Source of the DNA: JAVEDQ01 sp963783105
GTDB taxonomy: Bacteria; Actinomycetota; Actinomycetes; Frankiales; Frankiaceae
Assembly (NCBI GenBank): GCA_963783105.1
Contig: CAWAMI010000003.1
Location: 62,001 to 126,000 of the forward strand
Length of the DNA stretch: 64,000 nt
Direction of reading: 5' to 3'
Positions within the stretch are counted from its first letter, which is position 1; each line of letters starts with the position of its first letter. A program made the translations under genes and the position numbers. Under the pieces are notes generated by a model. The model was not told where the DNA came from. It saw only the letters and a list, made by a program, of their open reading frames with translations, and made no database searches. This document shows, piece after piece, positions 1 to 8,918 of this stretch.

Positions 1-972
1 CTGCTCGATCCGCAGCGCCGCCCGGCGCAGGGCCTCGTCGCCTGCCTCGGCGATGCGCTCGGCGGCGTCGTCCACGAGATCGGCCGCCCGATGCAACTTC
101 CGCAGCAGCGCCTCGGCGGCCTCGGAGGCGGTCGGGAACGACTGGTGCGACACCGACTCGACCGCGGCGGGGGCGTCGGGCGCCCCCAGCCCGGTGAGGA
201 TCGGCACCGGCGCCGTGGCAACGGCGCGGATGACGACCTCGGCATCGTAGGGCGCGAGCGCGAGCGGACGCCCGTATTCACGGACGAGCAGCACGACGTC
301 GTGGCCCCCGTGCGCGGCCTCGCGGAGCGCGTTGGCCAACCCGTCCGCCGTCCGGACCCCGGTTTCGCGCACCCGGTACTGCTGGACGTCGACGTCGAAG
401 CCGCCGAGGGTCAGCGTGCTGGCCGCCTCGCTCAGGGCCGCGTCGCCCTGCTGACCGACCAATCCGACGGACCGCGGTGCGAGCGGCACCTGGACGTCGC
501 GCTGCCGCTCCGCGAGCCGCGCCTCGTCCACCGCCTCGCGCACCGCCTGCCGGCGGTCCTCGAGCCACGCCGAGGTCGGCTGGGGGTCGAGGGCGGTCAC
601 ACTGAACACGACGGTGTGCCGCGCCGTGTCGTAGCTGAGCAGCCCCCCGGCGCGGACGAGGTGCCCCTCGACGAGCAGGTCCTCGACGGCGACGTCGTGC
701 AGCCGCCGCAGCGAGGCGTCGATGTCGGCGTAGGCCGAGGAGTCGAGCTCGGTGGGCAGCGTGCTCGGCGCCGCGTCGTCGTTCAGCTCGGCGCTCGCCT
801 CGGTGAGCAGGAACTCCAGGTCGGTCGAACCGCGCAGCCCCCGAACCGTCCCGAACACCCAGACCCGCCGCGGGAACGCAATGGAGAACTGGTCCTCGAT
901 GGCGCGCAGCACGTCACTGACCTGGAGGATCCGCCGGTCGCCCTCGAGCCTGCCCCGGTCCGTCGCACGCAC
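1..972 (-). CDS. Exodeoxyribonuclease VII large subunit-like protein, C-terminus cut by window edge
   Basis: The frame runs off the left edge, so the C-terminus is missing. The N-terminal part looks like the XseA OB-fold (a stretch reading RRVWVFGTVRGL). It is followed by the typical nuclease-domain layout: a segment beginning RSVGLVGQQGDAA, a segment with VLLVREYGRP, and a final FPTASEAAEALL that matches the XseA PT-x-AA end. Several residues expected in active XseA differ: RGGGS is replaced by REYGR, the GHE-x-D motif is not recognisable, and the Asp after GAA appears to be Glu. It may therefore be a non-catalytic paralogue. The GTG start is chosen where the OB-fold similarity begins; a start nearer the upstream regulator's stop at 1056 is possible. 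No xseB is visible. Confidence 0.55.
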   Translation of the reverse strand, partial: MRATDRGRLEGDRRILQVSDVLRAIEDQFSIAFPRRVWVFGTVRGLRGSTDLEFLLTEASAELNDDAAPSTLPTELDSSAYADIDASLRRLHDVAVEDLLVEGHLVRAGGLLSYDTARHTVVFSVTALDPQPTSAWLEDRRQAVREAVDEARLAERQRDVQVPLAPRSVGLVGQQGDAALSEAASTLTLGGFDVDVQQYRVRETGVRTADGLANALREAAHGGHDVVLLVREYGRPLALAPYDAEVVIRAVATAPVPILTGLGAPDAPAAVESVSHQSFPTASEAAEALLRKLHRAADLVDDAAERIAEAGDEALRRAALRIEQ

Positions 973-1055
973 GCGGGAATCGTATGCGCGCGAGCCGTCC
1001 CGAGGAGCCGAGGCGGTGCGAGTGTCGCTCGTCGGGGCGACGAGGAGCCGGGTGC

Positions 1056-3878
1056 TCAGCCGGCTCCTCCCTCGGCTGCCGTGCGGTGCGCGGCGAGCGA
1101 CGCCGCGCCGGCACGATTGCTCACGCCGAGCTTGGTGAAGGCGTGGGCGAGATGGGTTTCGACCGTGCGGCGGGAGATGAACAGACGATCGCCGATCTGC
1201 CGGTTGGTCAGCCCCTCGGCGACCAGGGCGACGACGGTGCGTTCGGTCGCGGTCAGCGCGCCCCAGCCGGTGGTCGGCCGGGCGGGGGCGGCGGTGGGGC
1301 GGCTGCGCACGCCCATCGCGCGCAGCCGGGCGTTGATGCGGTTCCGGTCGCGGACGGCGCCGTGATCGGCGTACAGGGTGTGCGCGGTGCGAAGCGCCCG
1401 GACGGCCTCGGACCGGCGGTCACTGGAGGCGAGGGCGGCGGCCGCGTCCTCCCAGGCGGCCGCGGTGTCCAACGGCCTCGGTCCCCGACCGGTCGTCGTG
1501 GCCGCTCGCTGCAGCATCTCGGCGTCCGCCGTGAGAAGACCTGCACAGCGCTGGGCCAGTCCCCGGGCCGCGGGGACGTCCGGACCGGCGAGATCGGCGC
1601 CCCGCCACACGTCGGCGACGACCAGCTCCGCGGTCCGTCGGTCCAAGGCGACGGTGAGGCGCACGACGTCGGCGGCCATCATCCGCCAGCTGTAGAGGTA
1701 GCGCAGGCTCGGCAGAAGCGCCCACGCGCGGGCGGCCAGCCCGGCCGCGTCCTCGGTCCGGCCGTTGGCCTCGGCCAGCAGCGCGCGGACCCAGAGCAGC
1801 AGGTCGCGGTGGTAGCTGACCGGCTCGGTCGTGGAGGCCCCGTCGAGCGCGACGGCTGCCGAGGCGAGGTCGTCGTGGTGCAGCAGCGCCCGGGCGGTGA
1901 TGATCGTGCCGGTGACCGAGCCCCACCATGCGCCGGTTTCCGCCGCCGACTCCAGGCCGGTCCGAGCCTCGGCGAGCGCGTCGTCGAGGCGGCCGGCGAC
2001 GTAGTGGTTGCCCACCAGCCCCCAGTAGTAGCCGGGTGCGGGGGGCCCGCCCCGGGTGGCCTCGCTGCGGTGCAGAGCGGTGCGGAAGGCCGCGTCGGAG
2101 TCGGCGAGCCGGTCGGCGTTCGCCAGCAGGACGCCCAAGCCGACCCAGGGGTCGTTGAGCGGGACCCGTAGTCCGGGACCGCGCTCGGCGAGTTCCACGG
2201 CGCGCTCGGCGTGGCCGAGACCGTCGCGGACGTGGCCCTGCGCAGCGAGCGAGATCGCCCGGGTGACCAGCACGCCGCAGCGGGTCTGCTCGTCGTCGGG
2301 CGCGGCCCGCTCGGCCCGCCCGGCGTCGGCGAGTGCGCCGTCGACGTCGCCGGTGTAGAGCCGCAGCGATGCGCCCAACGCCAGGAACTCCGCGCCCGCC
2401 GCGGCGCCTCCTGGTGACCGGGTGAGCTGGTCGAGTGCGTCGAGTGCCCGGGTCAGCTCGCCCGCCGCCATCCGCGCGGTGACCAGCCATCCCTGTAGCT
2501 GGGCGATCAGCCCCGCGTCCCGGGCGGTGGCGAGCAGGTCCGTGGCCAGCTCCGCGGCGTCCGAGCTGCGGCCGGCGGAGATCAGCGGCCCGAGCAGTTC
2601 CAGGCCGACGTCGGTCCGGCACGCAGATCCGGGGTCGGTCAGCGCAATCGCCTTCTCGAGCAGCCCCACCGCACTGCTGGCCGAGGTGCCGGGGGACCCC
2701 ACGGCCCGACGAAGCCAGGTGACGGCCCGCTCGGCGGAGGGCTCACCGCGACGCGCGCCGAGGGCGAACTGCTGCGCCACCCGCGCCGTCGGATGGCCGG
2801 CGTCCGCGAGTGCCTCTCCGGCGCGTCGGTGGAGCCCCGTGCGGACGGCGGCGGGGAGATCGGTGTAGAGCGCCTCCCGGATCAGGTCGTGCCGGAAGGA
2901 CAGCCGGGGGCCGTCGCCGGGCCGGTCGGCGAGAAAGCCTGCCCGGACGGCGGCGGCAAGCGGGGCGGCGAGGGCGACCGCATCGGTGCCCGTCAGTGCC
3001 TCGAGGTCGGCGACGGTGAACGGGCCGCCGATGATCGACGCCAGCCGCAACAGCTCCTGAGCAGCCTGCGGCAGGATCGTCAGCCGACGGAGAACCAGTC
3101 GACGCACCGAACTCGGCAGGAGGGTCCTGGTGCACTCGGCTCGCCCGTCGGCAACCTGCACGGCTCCCTCGTCGAGGAGGGCCCGCACCAGCTCGGTCAC
3201 GTAGAACGGGTTTCCGCCGGCCTTGGCCAGCACCGGCCCCCAGGTCGGTCCCGGCCGGGCGCCGAGCAGCGCCGCCGCCAGCTCGTCCACGTCCGCGGGC
3301 GGCAGCGGCTCCAGCGGCAGGTGCAGCCCGCTCGCGCCGAGCAGCAGATCGCAGACCCGGTCGAGCGTCCGGTCGCGCGGCAGCGGCCGCGCCCCCGCCA
3401 GCACCAGCACCCGTTCGGTGCCGCTGCGTCGCGCGACGGCCGCGGTGGCCCGGAGCGAAGCATCGTCGCACCAGTTCAGGTCGTCGACCACCAGCACGAA
3501 CGGAGCGCTGTTCGCCAGCTCCGCGACCCGGTCCACGACGGTGTCGACCAGGGAGTCCTCGCTCACCTGGGGCGGCTGCGGCGTCCCCGGCCCGGACGGC
3601 AGCAGGCCGGCGAGGGCGTGCAGCGGCCGGTGTCGTTCGAGTTCCTCGCCCCGGCCCGCACAGGTCAGGCACCCCCGGTCGGCGGCGAACTCCAGGGCCT
3701 CCTCGAACAGCCGGGACTTGCCGACGCCGGGTTCCCCTTCGACGAGAACCGTCGACCCGGCCCCCGAGGAGAGGTCGTCCACAGCGGCGCGCAGTTGCGC
3801 GAACTCCCCCCGGCGGCCCACCAGCGGCGGTGGGCGCGCACGGACGGAGCGGTCCGACCCGGCGGGCGGTCGTCCCAT
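1056..3878 (-). CDS. LuxR-family transcriptional regulator with AAA ATPase (LAL type)
   Basis: A 940-residue protein with the architecture of large ATP-binding LuxR regulators. It has an N-terminal AAA domain with Walker A GEPGVGKS (about 48-55) and Walker B VVDDLNW (about 131-137), a long helical, TPR-like middle, and a C-terminal LuxR helix-turn-helix (about 870-925, with LTATERTVVALVAEGLTNRQ and RRTVETHLAHAFTKLGV). Such proteins usually activate nearby catabolic or secondary-metabolism genes in response to a ligand. It is divergent from the methyltransferase/monooxygenase/hydrolase cluster starting at 4040, which is its likely target by position only. The ATG at 3878 sits just before the AAA domain. 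Confidence 0.93.
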   Translation of the reverse strand: MGRPPAGSDRSVRARPPPLVGRRGEFAQLRAAVDDLSSGAGSTVLVEGEPGVGKSRLFEEALEFAADRGCLTCAGRGEELERHRPLHALAGLLPSGPGTPQPPQVSEDSLVDTVVDRVAELANSAPFVLVVDDLNWCDDASLRATAAVARRSGTERVLVLAGARPLPRDRTLDRVCDLLLGASGLHLPLEPLPPADVDELAAALLGARPGPTWGPVLAKAGGNPFYVTELVRALLDEGAVQVADGRAECTRTLLPSSVRRLVLRRLTILPQAAQELLRLASIIGGPFTVADLEALTGTDAVALAAPLAAAVRAGFLADRPGDGPRLSFRHDLIREALYTDLPAAVRTGLHRRAGEALADAGHPTARVAQQFALGARRGEPSAERAVTWLRRAVGSPGTSASSAVGLLEKAIALTDPGSACRTDVGLELLGPLISAGRSSDAAELATDLLATARDAGLIAQLQGWLVTARMAAGELTRALDALDQLTRSPGGAAAGAEFLALGASLRLYTGDVDGALADAGRAERAAPDDEQTRCGVLVTRAISLAAQGHVRDGLGHAERAVELAERGPGLRVPLNDPWVGLGVLLANADRLADSDAAFRTALHRSEATRGGPPAPGYYWGLVGNHYVAGRLDDALAEARTGLESAAETGAWWGSVTGTIITARALLHHDDLASAAVALDGASTTEPVSYHRDLLLWVRALLAEANGRTEDAAGLAARAWALLPSLRYLYSWRMMAADVVRLTVALDRRTAELVVADVWRGADLAGPDVPAARGLAQRCAGLLTADAEMLQRAATTTGRGPRPLDTAAAWEDAAAALASSDRRSEAVRALRTAHTLYADHGAVRDRNRINARLRAMGVRSRPTAAPARPTTGWGALTATERTVVALVAEGLTNRQIGDRLFISRRTVETHLAHAFTKLGVSNRAGAASLAAHRTAAEGGAG

Positions 3879-3914
3879 GCCGGGACCCTAAACCCGCATC
3901 CCCGGGCCGCCCGG

Positions 3915-3942
3915 CGCCGTCAACAAAACGTCACAGACGGCG
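3915..3942. promoter_or_regulatory. Inverted repeat in the divergent intergenic region
   Basis: CGCCGTC and GACGGCG face each other across 14 bases, in the 161-bp gap between the LAL regulator and the methyltransferase. The AT-richer spacer (AACAAAACG) is unusual for this DNA. It could be a regulator site for the divergent promoters; it could also be a chance GC-rich dyad. Confidence 0.3.
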
Positions 3943-4039
3943 CGGCGAGGGCGAGATCTCCGTGGGATGACGGATGTGGCGGACCGGCGGGTGAGCCAGC
4001 GTGGAGCCGTTTCACCGGCCGATCTTGCAGGAGCCCGAC

Positions 4040-5173
4040 ATGACCACAGACATCCGGACCGACGGCGCACCCGCCGGTGCAAGCGACATCGACATGGCCG
4101 AGGTGGAGGCCTTCGTCCACCAGGTCATCGGCGACGCGGGCGCGACCGTCGCCGGTGTGCTGACCTACATCGGCGACCGGCTCGGGCTCTACCGCGCGAT
4201 GGCGGGCGCGGGTCCGCTGACCGCCGAGGAGCTCGCCGCACGGACCGGTACGCATCTGCGCTACGTCCGGGAGTGGCTGGCCGATCAGGCGGCCGGGGGA
4301 TACGTGCGATACGTCCCCGGGGACGCTGGTTCCGACGAACGCTTCCTGCTGCCCGCGGCGCACGCCGCCGTGCTCGCCGACGAGTCCAGCCCTGCCTTCG
4401 TCGCCCCCGTCTTCGAGATGGCCGCCAGCGCCTGGGCCGACGCCGACCTCGCCGCGGATGCCGTCCGCACCGGCGCCGGGGTCGCTTGGGGCGAACACGA
4501 CCGCCGGCTCTACCCGGCGACGGAGCGGTTCTTCCGGACCGGGTACCAGACCTACCTCATCAGCTCGTGGATCCCCGCGCTGGACGGGGTCGAGGAGAAG
4601 CTGCGCGCGGGCGCGTCGTGCGCGGACGTCGGCTGCGGTCACGGCGCGACCACCGTGATGATGGCCCAGGCGTATCCGGCGTCGTCCTTCGCCGGCTTCG
4701 ACGTCCACGACGCCTCCGTCGACGCGGCCCGGGAGTCGGCCGCCGCGGCCGGGGTCTCCGAGCGGGTCGGTTTCGACGTCGCCACGGCCGCCGAGATCCC
4801 GCCGCGCTCGGGCGGCTACGACCTGATCTGCTTCTTCGACTGCCTGCACGACATGGGCGATCCCGTGGCTGCGATGCGGCGAGCGGGGGAGGTCCTGGCC
4901 GAGGACGGCACCGTTCTGGTCGTCGAGCCGCTGGCCGGGAACCGGCTCGCGGACAACCTCCACCCGCTCGGGCGGCTCATGTACGCCGCCTCCACGCTGT
5001 TCTGCGTGCCCCACGCCATCGCCGAGGGCGGGGAGAGCTCTCCGTCCGGTCGCACGCTCGGGGGGCAGGCCGGCGAGGAACGGCTCGCCGCGGTGATGCA
5101 CGAGGCCGGCTTCGGACGGATCCGCATGGTGGCGCAGACCCCGACCAACATGGTGCTGGAGGTTCGTCGGTGA
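4040..5173 (+). CDS. SAM-dependent methyltransferase with N-terminal winged-helix domain
   Basis: A 377-residue protein resembling the mycobacterial Rv2258c type. The N-terminal winged-helix segment (about residues 35-110, with TAEELAARTGTHLRYVREWL) normally serves dimerisation. The class I Rossmann methyltransferase domain carries the SAM-binding motif ADVGCGHGATT near residue 196 and a motif II-like CFFDCLHDMG. The start is set by the AGGAG lying 7 bases before the ATG at 4040; an in-frame ATG at 4001 has no such site. Its stop overlaps the GTG of the monooxygenase (GTGA), so the two are probably translated together. The substrate is unknown; pairing with a flavin monooxygenase and a hydrolase suggests modification of a small organic molecule. 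Confidence 0.88.
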   Translation: MTTDIRTDGAPAGASDIDMAEVEAFVHQVIGDAGATVAGVLTYIGDRLGLYRAMAGAGPLTAEELAARTGTHLRYVREWLADQAAGGYVRYVPGDAGSDERFLLPAAHAAVLADESSPAFVAPVFEMAASAWADADLAADAVRTGAGVAWGEHDRRLYPATERFFRTGYQTYLISSWIPALDGVEEKLRAGASCADVGCGHGATTVMMAQAYPASSFAGFDVHDASVDAARESAAAAGVSERVGFDVATAAEIPPRSGGYDLICFFDCLHDMGDPVAAMRRAGEVLAEDGTVLVVEPLAGNRLADNLHPLGRLMYAASTLFCVPHAIAEGGESSPSGRTLGGQAGEERLAAVMHEAGFGRIRMVAQTPTNMVLEVRR

Positions 5174-6297
5174 CGGCGGTCGTGGTCGGGGCCGGACCCG
5201 CCGGTCTGTCCTGCGCCGCGCACCTGCGCAGGCGGGGACGCGACGTCGTCGTCCTCGAGCAGGGCGACGGCGTCGGTGCCTCGTGGCGGGCGCGCTACCG
5301 TGCGCTGCGGCTCAACAGCGGCCGGGCGTTCAGTGCCGCGCCGGGCCTGCGCTTCCCCCGAACCGCGGCCACGTTCCCGACCCGCGACGAGGTGGTCGAC
5401 TACCTCGAGGCCTACCGCGCCCGGCACGACCTCGAGGTGCGCACCGGGGTCGAGGTGACCCGGCTCGACCCCGCCGGTACCGGCTGGCGGATCACGACCG
5501 GAGAAGGGGCGCTGGAGGCGCAGCAGGTGGTCGTCGCGACCGGGCTGCTGGCCACCCCGGTCCTCCCCGAGGCGTTGGACGGCACCTCCGGCGATCTCCC
5601 CGTCGTGCACTCCGCGTACTACGACGACGCCGGCCCCTATCGGGGCAAATCCGTGCTGGTCGTGGGCCCGGGCTGCTCCGGCATGGAGATCGCGCACGAC
5701 CTGGTCGCCGGCGGAGCCGAGCGGGTCCTCCTGTCCGTGCGCACGCCGCCCAACATCCTGCCGCGGGCCGTCGGCGGTCTCCCCGGCGATCCGGCCATCC
5801 TCGTGCTCGGCCGAGTGCCCACGAAAGTCGCCGACGCGCCCATGCGCCTGCTGCGTCGTCTGACGATCGGCGATCTCGCGGACCAAGGCCTGCCCACCCC
5901 GGACGAGGGGCCCTTCACCCGGCTCGGGCGCGATGGGGACGCGGGCCCGTCGATCGTCGACCCCGAGGTCGTCGCCGACCTGCGTGCCGGTCGCATCCGT
6001 GTCGTCGCTGCCGTCGAGGGGCTCCGTGGCCGCTCGGTCCGGCTCGTCGACGGCACGTGCGAACAGGTCGACGCCGTCATCGCCGCGACCGGTTTCCGCA
6101 GCGGGTTGGAACGGATCGCCGGCCACCTCGGGGTGCTCGACGAGCACGGGGTTCCTCGGGCAGCCGAGGGGGAGCCGGCGGCACCCGGTCTGTGGTTCGT
6201 CAACTTCGCGATCTGCGCCGGCCTGCTGCGGGCCGCCGGGCGCCGGGGTCGCCGGACGGCTCGGGCGATTGTGGCGAGCGGCGCGGGCCACCGCTGA
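5170..6297 (+). CDS. FAD-dependent monooxygenase of the flavin-containing monooxygenase type
   Basis: 375 residues. The FAD-binding motif GAGPAG is at residues 7-12, and a second nucleotide-binding motif, VVGPGCSGMEIA, lies near residue 165 and should bind NADPH. ATGF near the C-terminus matches the typical FMO/BVMO-like end motif. The reaction is probably NADPH- and O2-dependent oxygenation of a small substrate in the cytoplasm. Start GTG at 5170 overlaps the methyltransferase stop by 4 bases, so an upstream in-frame extension is rejected. Expected role: tailoring or degradation step in the same pathway as its neighbours. Confidence 0.88.
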   Translation: MTAVVVGAGPAGLSCAAHLRRRGRDVVVLEQGDGVGASWRARYRALRLNSGRAFSAAPGLRFPRTAATFPTRDEVVDYLEAYRARHDLEVRTGVEVTRLDPAGTGWRITTGEGALEAQQVVVATGLLATPVLPEALDGTSGDLPVVHSAYYDDAGPYRGKSVLVVGPGCSGMEIAHDLVAGGAERVLLSVRTPPNILPRAVGGLPGDPAILVLGRVPTKVADAPMRLLRRLTIGDLADQGLPTPDEGPFTRLGRDGDAGPSIVDPEVVADLRAGRIRVVAAVEGLRGRSVRLVDGTCEQVDAVIAATGFRSGLERIAGHLGVLDEHGVPRAAEGEPAAPGLWFVNFAICAGLLRAAGRRGRRTARAIVASGAGHR

Positions 6298-6437
6298 GCA
6301 TCGCAGCCAAGACGCGCGGGCCTGCCGGGCCGCATCAGCGGCTCGTGCGTCCGAATGGGGTGTTCACCCGATGCGCGCCGGGCCGGTCCGGCGCCACCCT
6401 CATCCGGTCGGGGATTCCGCACGAGAAGGACGCAGCC

Positions 6438-7301
6438 ATGACCACCCAGACGACGACCACCCAGACAACGACCACCCCGACATCGACCACCCCGACATCG
6501 ACCACACGGACCACGGCCGGGACGGTGCAGCGGAGCACGGTGTCCCGGGACGGCACCCCGATCGCCTGGTGGACCAGCGGTGCCGGACCGGACCTTCTCC
6601 TGGTGCACGGCACGACCGCCGACCACACCCGGTGGGAGCCGATGATGCCGCTGTTCGAGCGGGACATGACCGTCCACGCGATGGATCGCCGCGGCCGGGG
6701 CGGAAGCGGCGATGCGCCGACCCACTCGATCGACGTCGAGGCCGAGGACGTGGCTGCCGTGGTGGAGGCGATCGGCAGGCCGGTCGACGTCTTCGGCCAC
6801 TCCCAGGGGGCGCTGTACACGCTGGAGGCCGCGCTACGCACCTCGGGTATCCGTCGCATGGTGCTCTACGAGCCGCCGATCGGGGTGGCCGCACCCCCGG
6901 AGGTCCGCCGGCGAGTGGCGGCGCTGGTTGCCGAGGGACGCCGGGACGAGGCGGTGACGACCTTCCTGCACGAGGTGGCCGGCATGACCGAGGACCAGCT
7001 GGCACGGACTCGGAAGCTGCCGTCATGGCCCGCGCGGGTCGCGGCCGCGCACACCATCATCCGTGAGGAGGAGGTGGCGGCGCGCTACCGCCTGGACGCG
7101 TCCCGGTTCGCGCGCTGCGCCGTCCCCACGCTGCTGCTGGACGGGACGGAGAGCCCGCCGGAGCTGCGCGCGGGCACGGCGCGGGTGGCCGCGGTCCTGC
7201 CCGACGTCCGCACCGTCCGGCTGAACGGACACGGGCACGTGGCGATGCTCAGCGATCCGGAGCTGGTCGCTCGGGAGACCCTCGCGTTCCTGGCGGGGTG
7301 A
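6438..7301 (+). CDS. Alpha/beta hydrolase
   Basis: 287 residues of alpha/beta-hydrolase fold: an oxyanion-hole region LLVHGTTADHTRW, nucleophile elbow GHSQG (Ser122), and a C-terminal HGH where His265 or His267 completes the triad. The start has AGAAGGA 7 bases upstream. The first 28 or so residues are almost only Thr with some Gln/Pro/Ser, encoded by a short tandem repeat, and precede the fold proper. It follows the monooxygenase by 140 bp on the same strand and probably belongs to the same pathway; a promoter in the gap cannot be excluded. Substrate not assignable. Confidence 0.87.
   Translation: MTTQTTTTQTTTTPTSTTPTSTTRTTAGTVQRSTVSRDGTPIAWWTSGAGPDLLLVHGTTADHTRWEPMMPLFERDMTVHAMDRRGRGGSGDAPTHSIDVEAEDVAAVVEAIGRPVDVFGHSQGALYTLEAALRTSGIRRMVLYEPPIGVAAPPEVRRRVAALVAEGRRDEAVTTFLHEVAGMTEDQLARTRKLPSWPARVAAAHTIIREEEVAARYRLDASRFARCAVPTLLLDGTESPPELRAGTARVAAVLPDVRTVRLNGHGHVAMLSDPELVARETLAFLAG
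6441..6510 (+). repeat. Short tandem repeat encoding a Thr-rich N-terminal tail
   Basis: Directly after the hydrolase start codon, degenerate units of ACCACC(C)GACATCG and ACCACCCAGACGACG repeat, coding for runs of Thr interrupted by Gln, Pro and Ser. Repeats of this kind can change length by slippage without breaking the frame only in steps of three bases. Confidence 0.6.
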
Positions 7302-7332
7302 AGCCCGTGCTGCACGAGTTCTCGGGCCCCGC

Positions 7333-8877
7333 TCACGATCCGTCCAGCAGGCCGTTCTCCATGGCGAACAGGGCGGCCGCGGGCCGGGTGGTCACACCGA
7401 GCTTGCGGTAGATGTGCTCGACGTGGTGGCCGACGGTCTTGGCCGAGATCCACAACCGGCCGGCAACCTCGCGGTTGGAGAGACCCCGGGCGACCAGGCG
7501 CAGCACCTCCACCTCCCGCTCCGAGAGCCCGGCCGGACGGGCCAGCGGCCGGTGGCCGGTGGTGCCGTCGGATGAGGACAGCACGGCTTCGACGGCCGTG
7601 ACGTCCAGCCGCCCACCGTTCGCCTCTGCCCACAGCACGTCGCGGGCGGACGCCCGGGACAGGGCAGCCCGGTACGACCGGTCCTCGCCCAGCGCCGTCC
7701 ACACGTCGGCGGCGGCGAGGAGGCGGGCCGGGCTGGAGAGGCGGGCGGCCGCCGTGCCGCGGTGGTAGCCGGAGCCGTCGAGCCGCTCGTGGTGCGCCCC
7801 GGCCAGATCGGCGACGGCCTCCAGGCCGGCGCACCGGCCCAGCACCCGCTCGGACAGATAGGGGTGCAGCCGCACCCTCTCGGTCGCCGTCAGGTCGAGC
7901 GGGCCGGCGCGCTGCCACACCCCCGCGGGCACGCCCACTGTGCCGACGTCGGCGACCAGGGCGGCGCGGCGCAGGGTGGTGACCTCGGCGTCGGAGAGCC
8001 GGCCGGCTTCCCCGGCGAGCCGGGCGGTGCGGGCCAGCCGCGTCGCGCGCCCCAAGGTCCAGGTGGACCGCAGGTCCGCGAAGTCGCCGACCGCCGCCAG
8101 CGCCCTGTCGAGCCCGTCGGCGTCCAGACGGCTGACGGGCTCGGGCTCGGCTGCGAGGACCTCGTCCCAGAGCGCCCCGTCCGGGCCGTCAGCCAGTCCG
8201 ACGGCCCGGACGGCGTCCACCACCACCGGGTCGTAGGCGCGGCCTCGCCGTCGTCCCAGCACCTCCAGCGCCGCTCGGATCCCCGCCAGCCGGTGCCACA
8301 GCACGGCGTCGCGCGCGACGACCACCACGCGAACGGCGATCGGCACGGCCTCCCCGGCCAAGCCGTCAGGCAAGCCGCGGCCGTCCCACCGCTCGTAGGC
8401 GTGGGCGAGCGCCTCGACCACGCCGCTGCCCAGCCCGAGCCGTTCGGCCAGTCGGGCACCCACCTCGCAGTGCGACACCTGCGACCGCGAGGCCTGGAGC
8501 GTCTCGACGAACAGCCGGGCCCGTCGGGGTAACGGCTGGCCCCGACCCGCGCCGTGCGCGACGGCGCGGAGGCCGTCGACGGCCGAGCCCATGTAGACCG
8601 GTGCGAAGCCCGCGAAGAACTCGAGGTTGTCGCCCCCGGCAAGGCGCGCCATCTCCGGCGCATCCGCCGTGCACCCGAGGAAGCGCAGCAGGGCGACGTA
8701 GTACACGTCGGCCGTCGTGGCCGGATCCAGGCCGAGCTCACCGGCGACCGCGGTCGCCAGCCGGCAGGTGCGCAGCGCGTGCTCCACCGGCTGACCCGTG
8801 GCGAGGTCGATGGCCAACGAGATCGCCGCGATCAGCTCGCTCGTGCGCACGCACTCCTCGGGCTGGAGTTCAGCCAC
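7333..8877 (-). CDS. HD-domain (HD-GYP-like) phosphohydrolase fused to a LuxR DNA-binding domain
   Basis: 514 residues. Two HD-type halves are visible, one with YERWDGRGLPDGL and one with HHERLDGSGYHRG, the latter like HD-GYP cyclic-di-GMP phosphodiesterase modules but with an altered GYP motif. The C-terminus is a complete LuxR helix-turn-helix (LSEREVEVLRLVARGLSNRE, then SAKTVGHHVEHIYRKLGV). It may couple nucleotide binding or hydrolysis to transcription. It is convergent with the hydrolase (31 bp gap) and so closes a cluster that begins with another LuxR-type regulator. Whether the HD part is catalytic cannot be read from the sequence. Confidence 0.85.
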   Translation of the reverse strand: MAELQPEECVRTSELIAAISLAIDLATGQPVEHALRTCRLATAVAGELGLDPATTADVYYVALLRFLGCTADAPEMARLAGGDNLEFFAGFAPVYMGSAVDGLRAVAHGAGRGQPLPRRARLFVETLQASRSQVSHCEVGARLAERLGLGSGVVEALAHAYERWDGRGLPDGLAGEAVPIAVRVVVVARDAVLWHRLAGIRAALEVLGRRRGRAYDPVVVDAVRAVGLADGPDGALWDEVLAAEPEPVSRLDADGLDRALAAVGDFADLRSTWTLGRATRLARTARLAGEAGRLSDAEVTTLRRAALVADVGTVGVPAGVWQRAGPLDLTATERVRLHPYLSERVLGRCAGLEAVADLAGAHHERLDGSGYHRGTAAARLSSPARLLAAADVWTALGEDRSYRAALSRASARDVLWAEANGGRLDVTAVEAVLSSSDGTTGHRPLARPAGLSEREVEVLRLVARGLSNREVAGRLWISAKTVGHHVEHIYRKLGVTTRPAAALFAMENGLLDGS

Positions 8878-8918
8878 GGTGGTGATTATCGCAACAGTCC
8901 GTGCGGCAGGATCAACAC

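Noticed and set aside
91..1365. Long open frame on the + strand over the start of the LAL gene
   Set aside because: It is antisense to the XseA-like and LAL genes and lacks recognisable domains; open mirror frames are common at this GC content.
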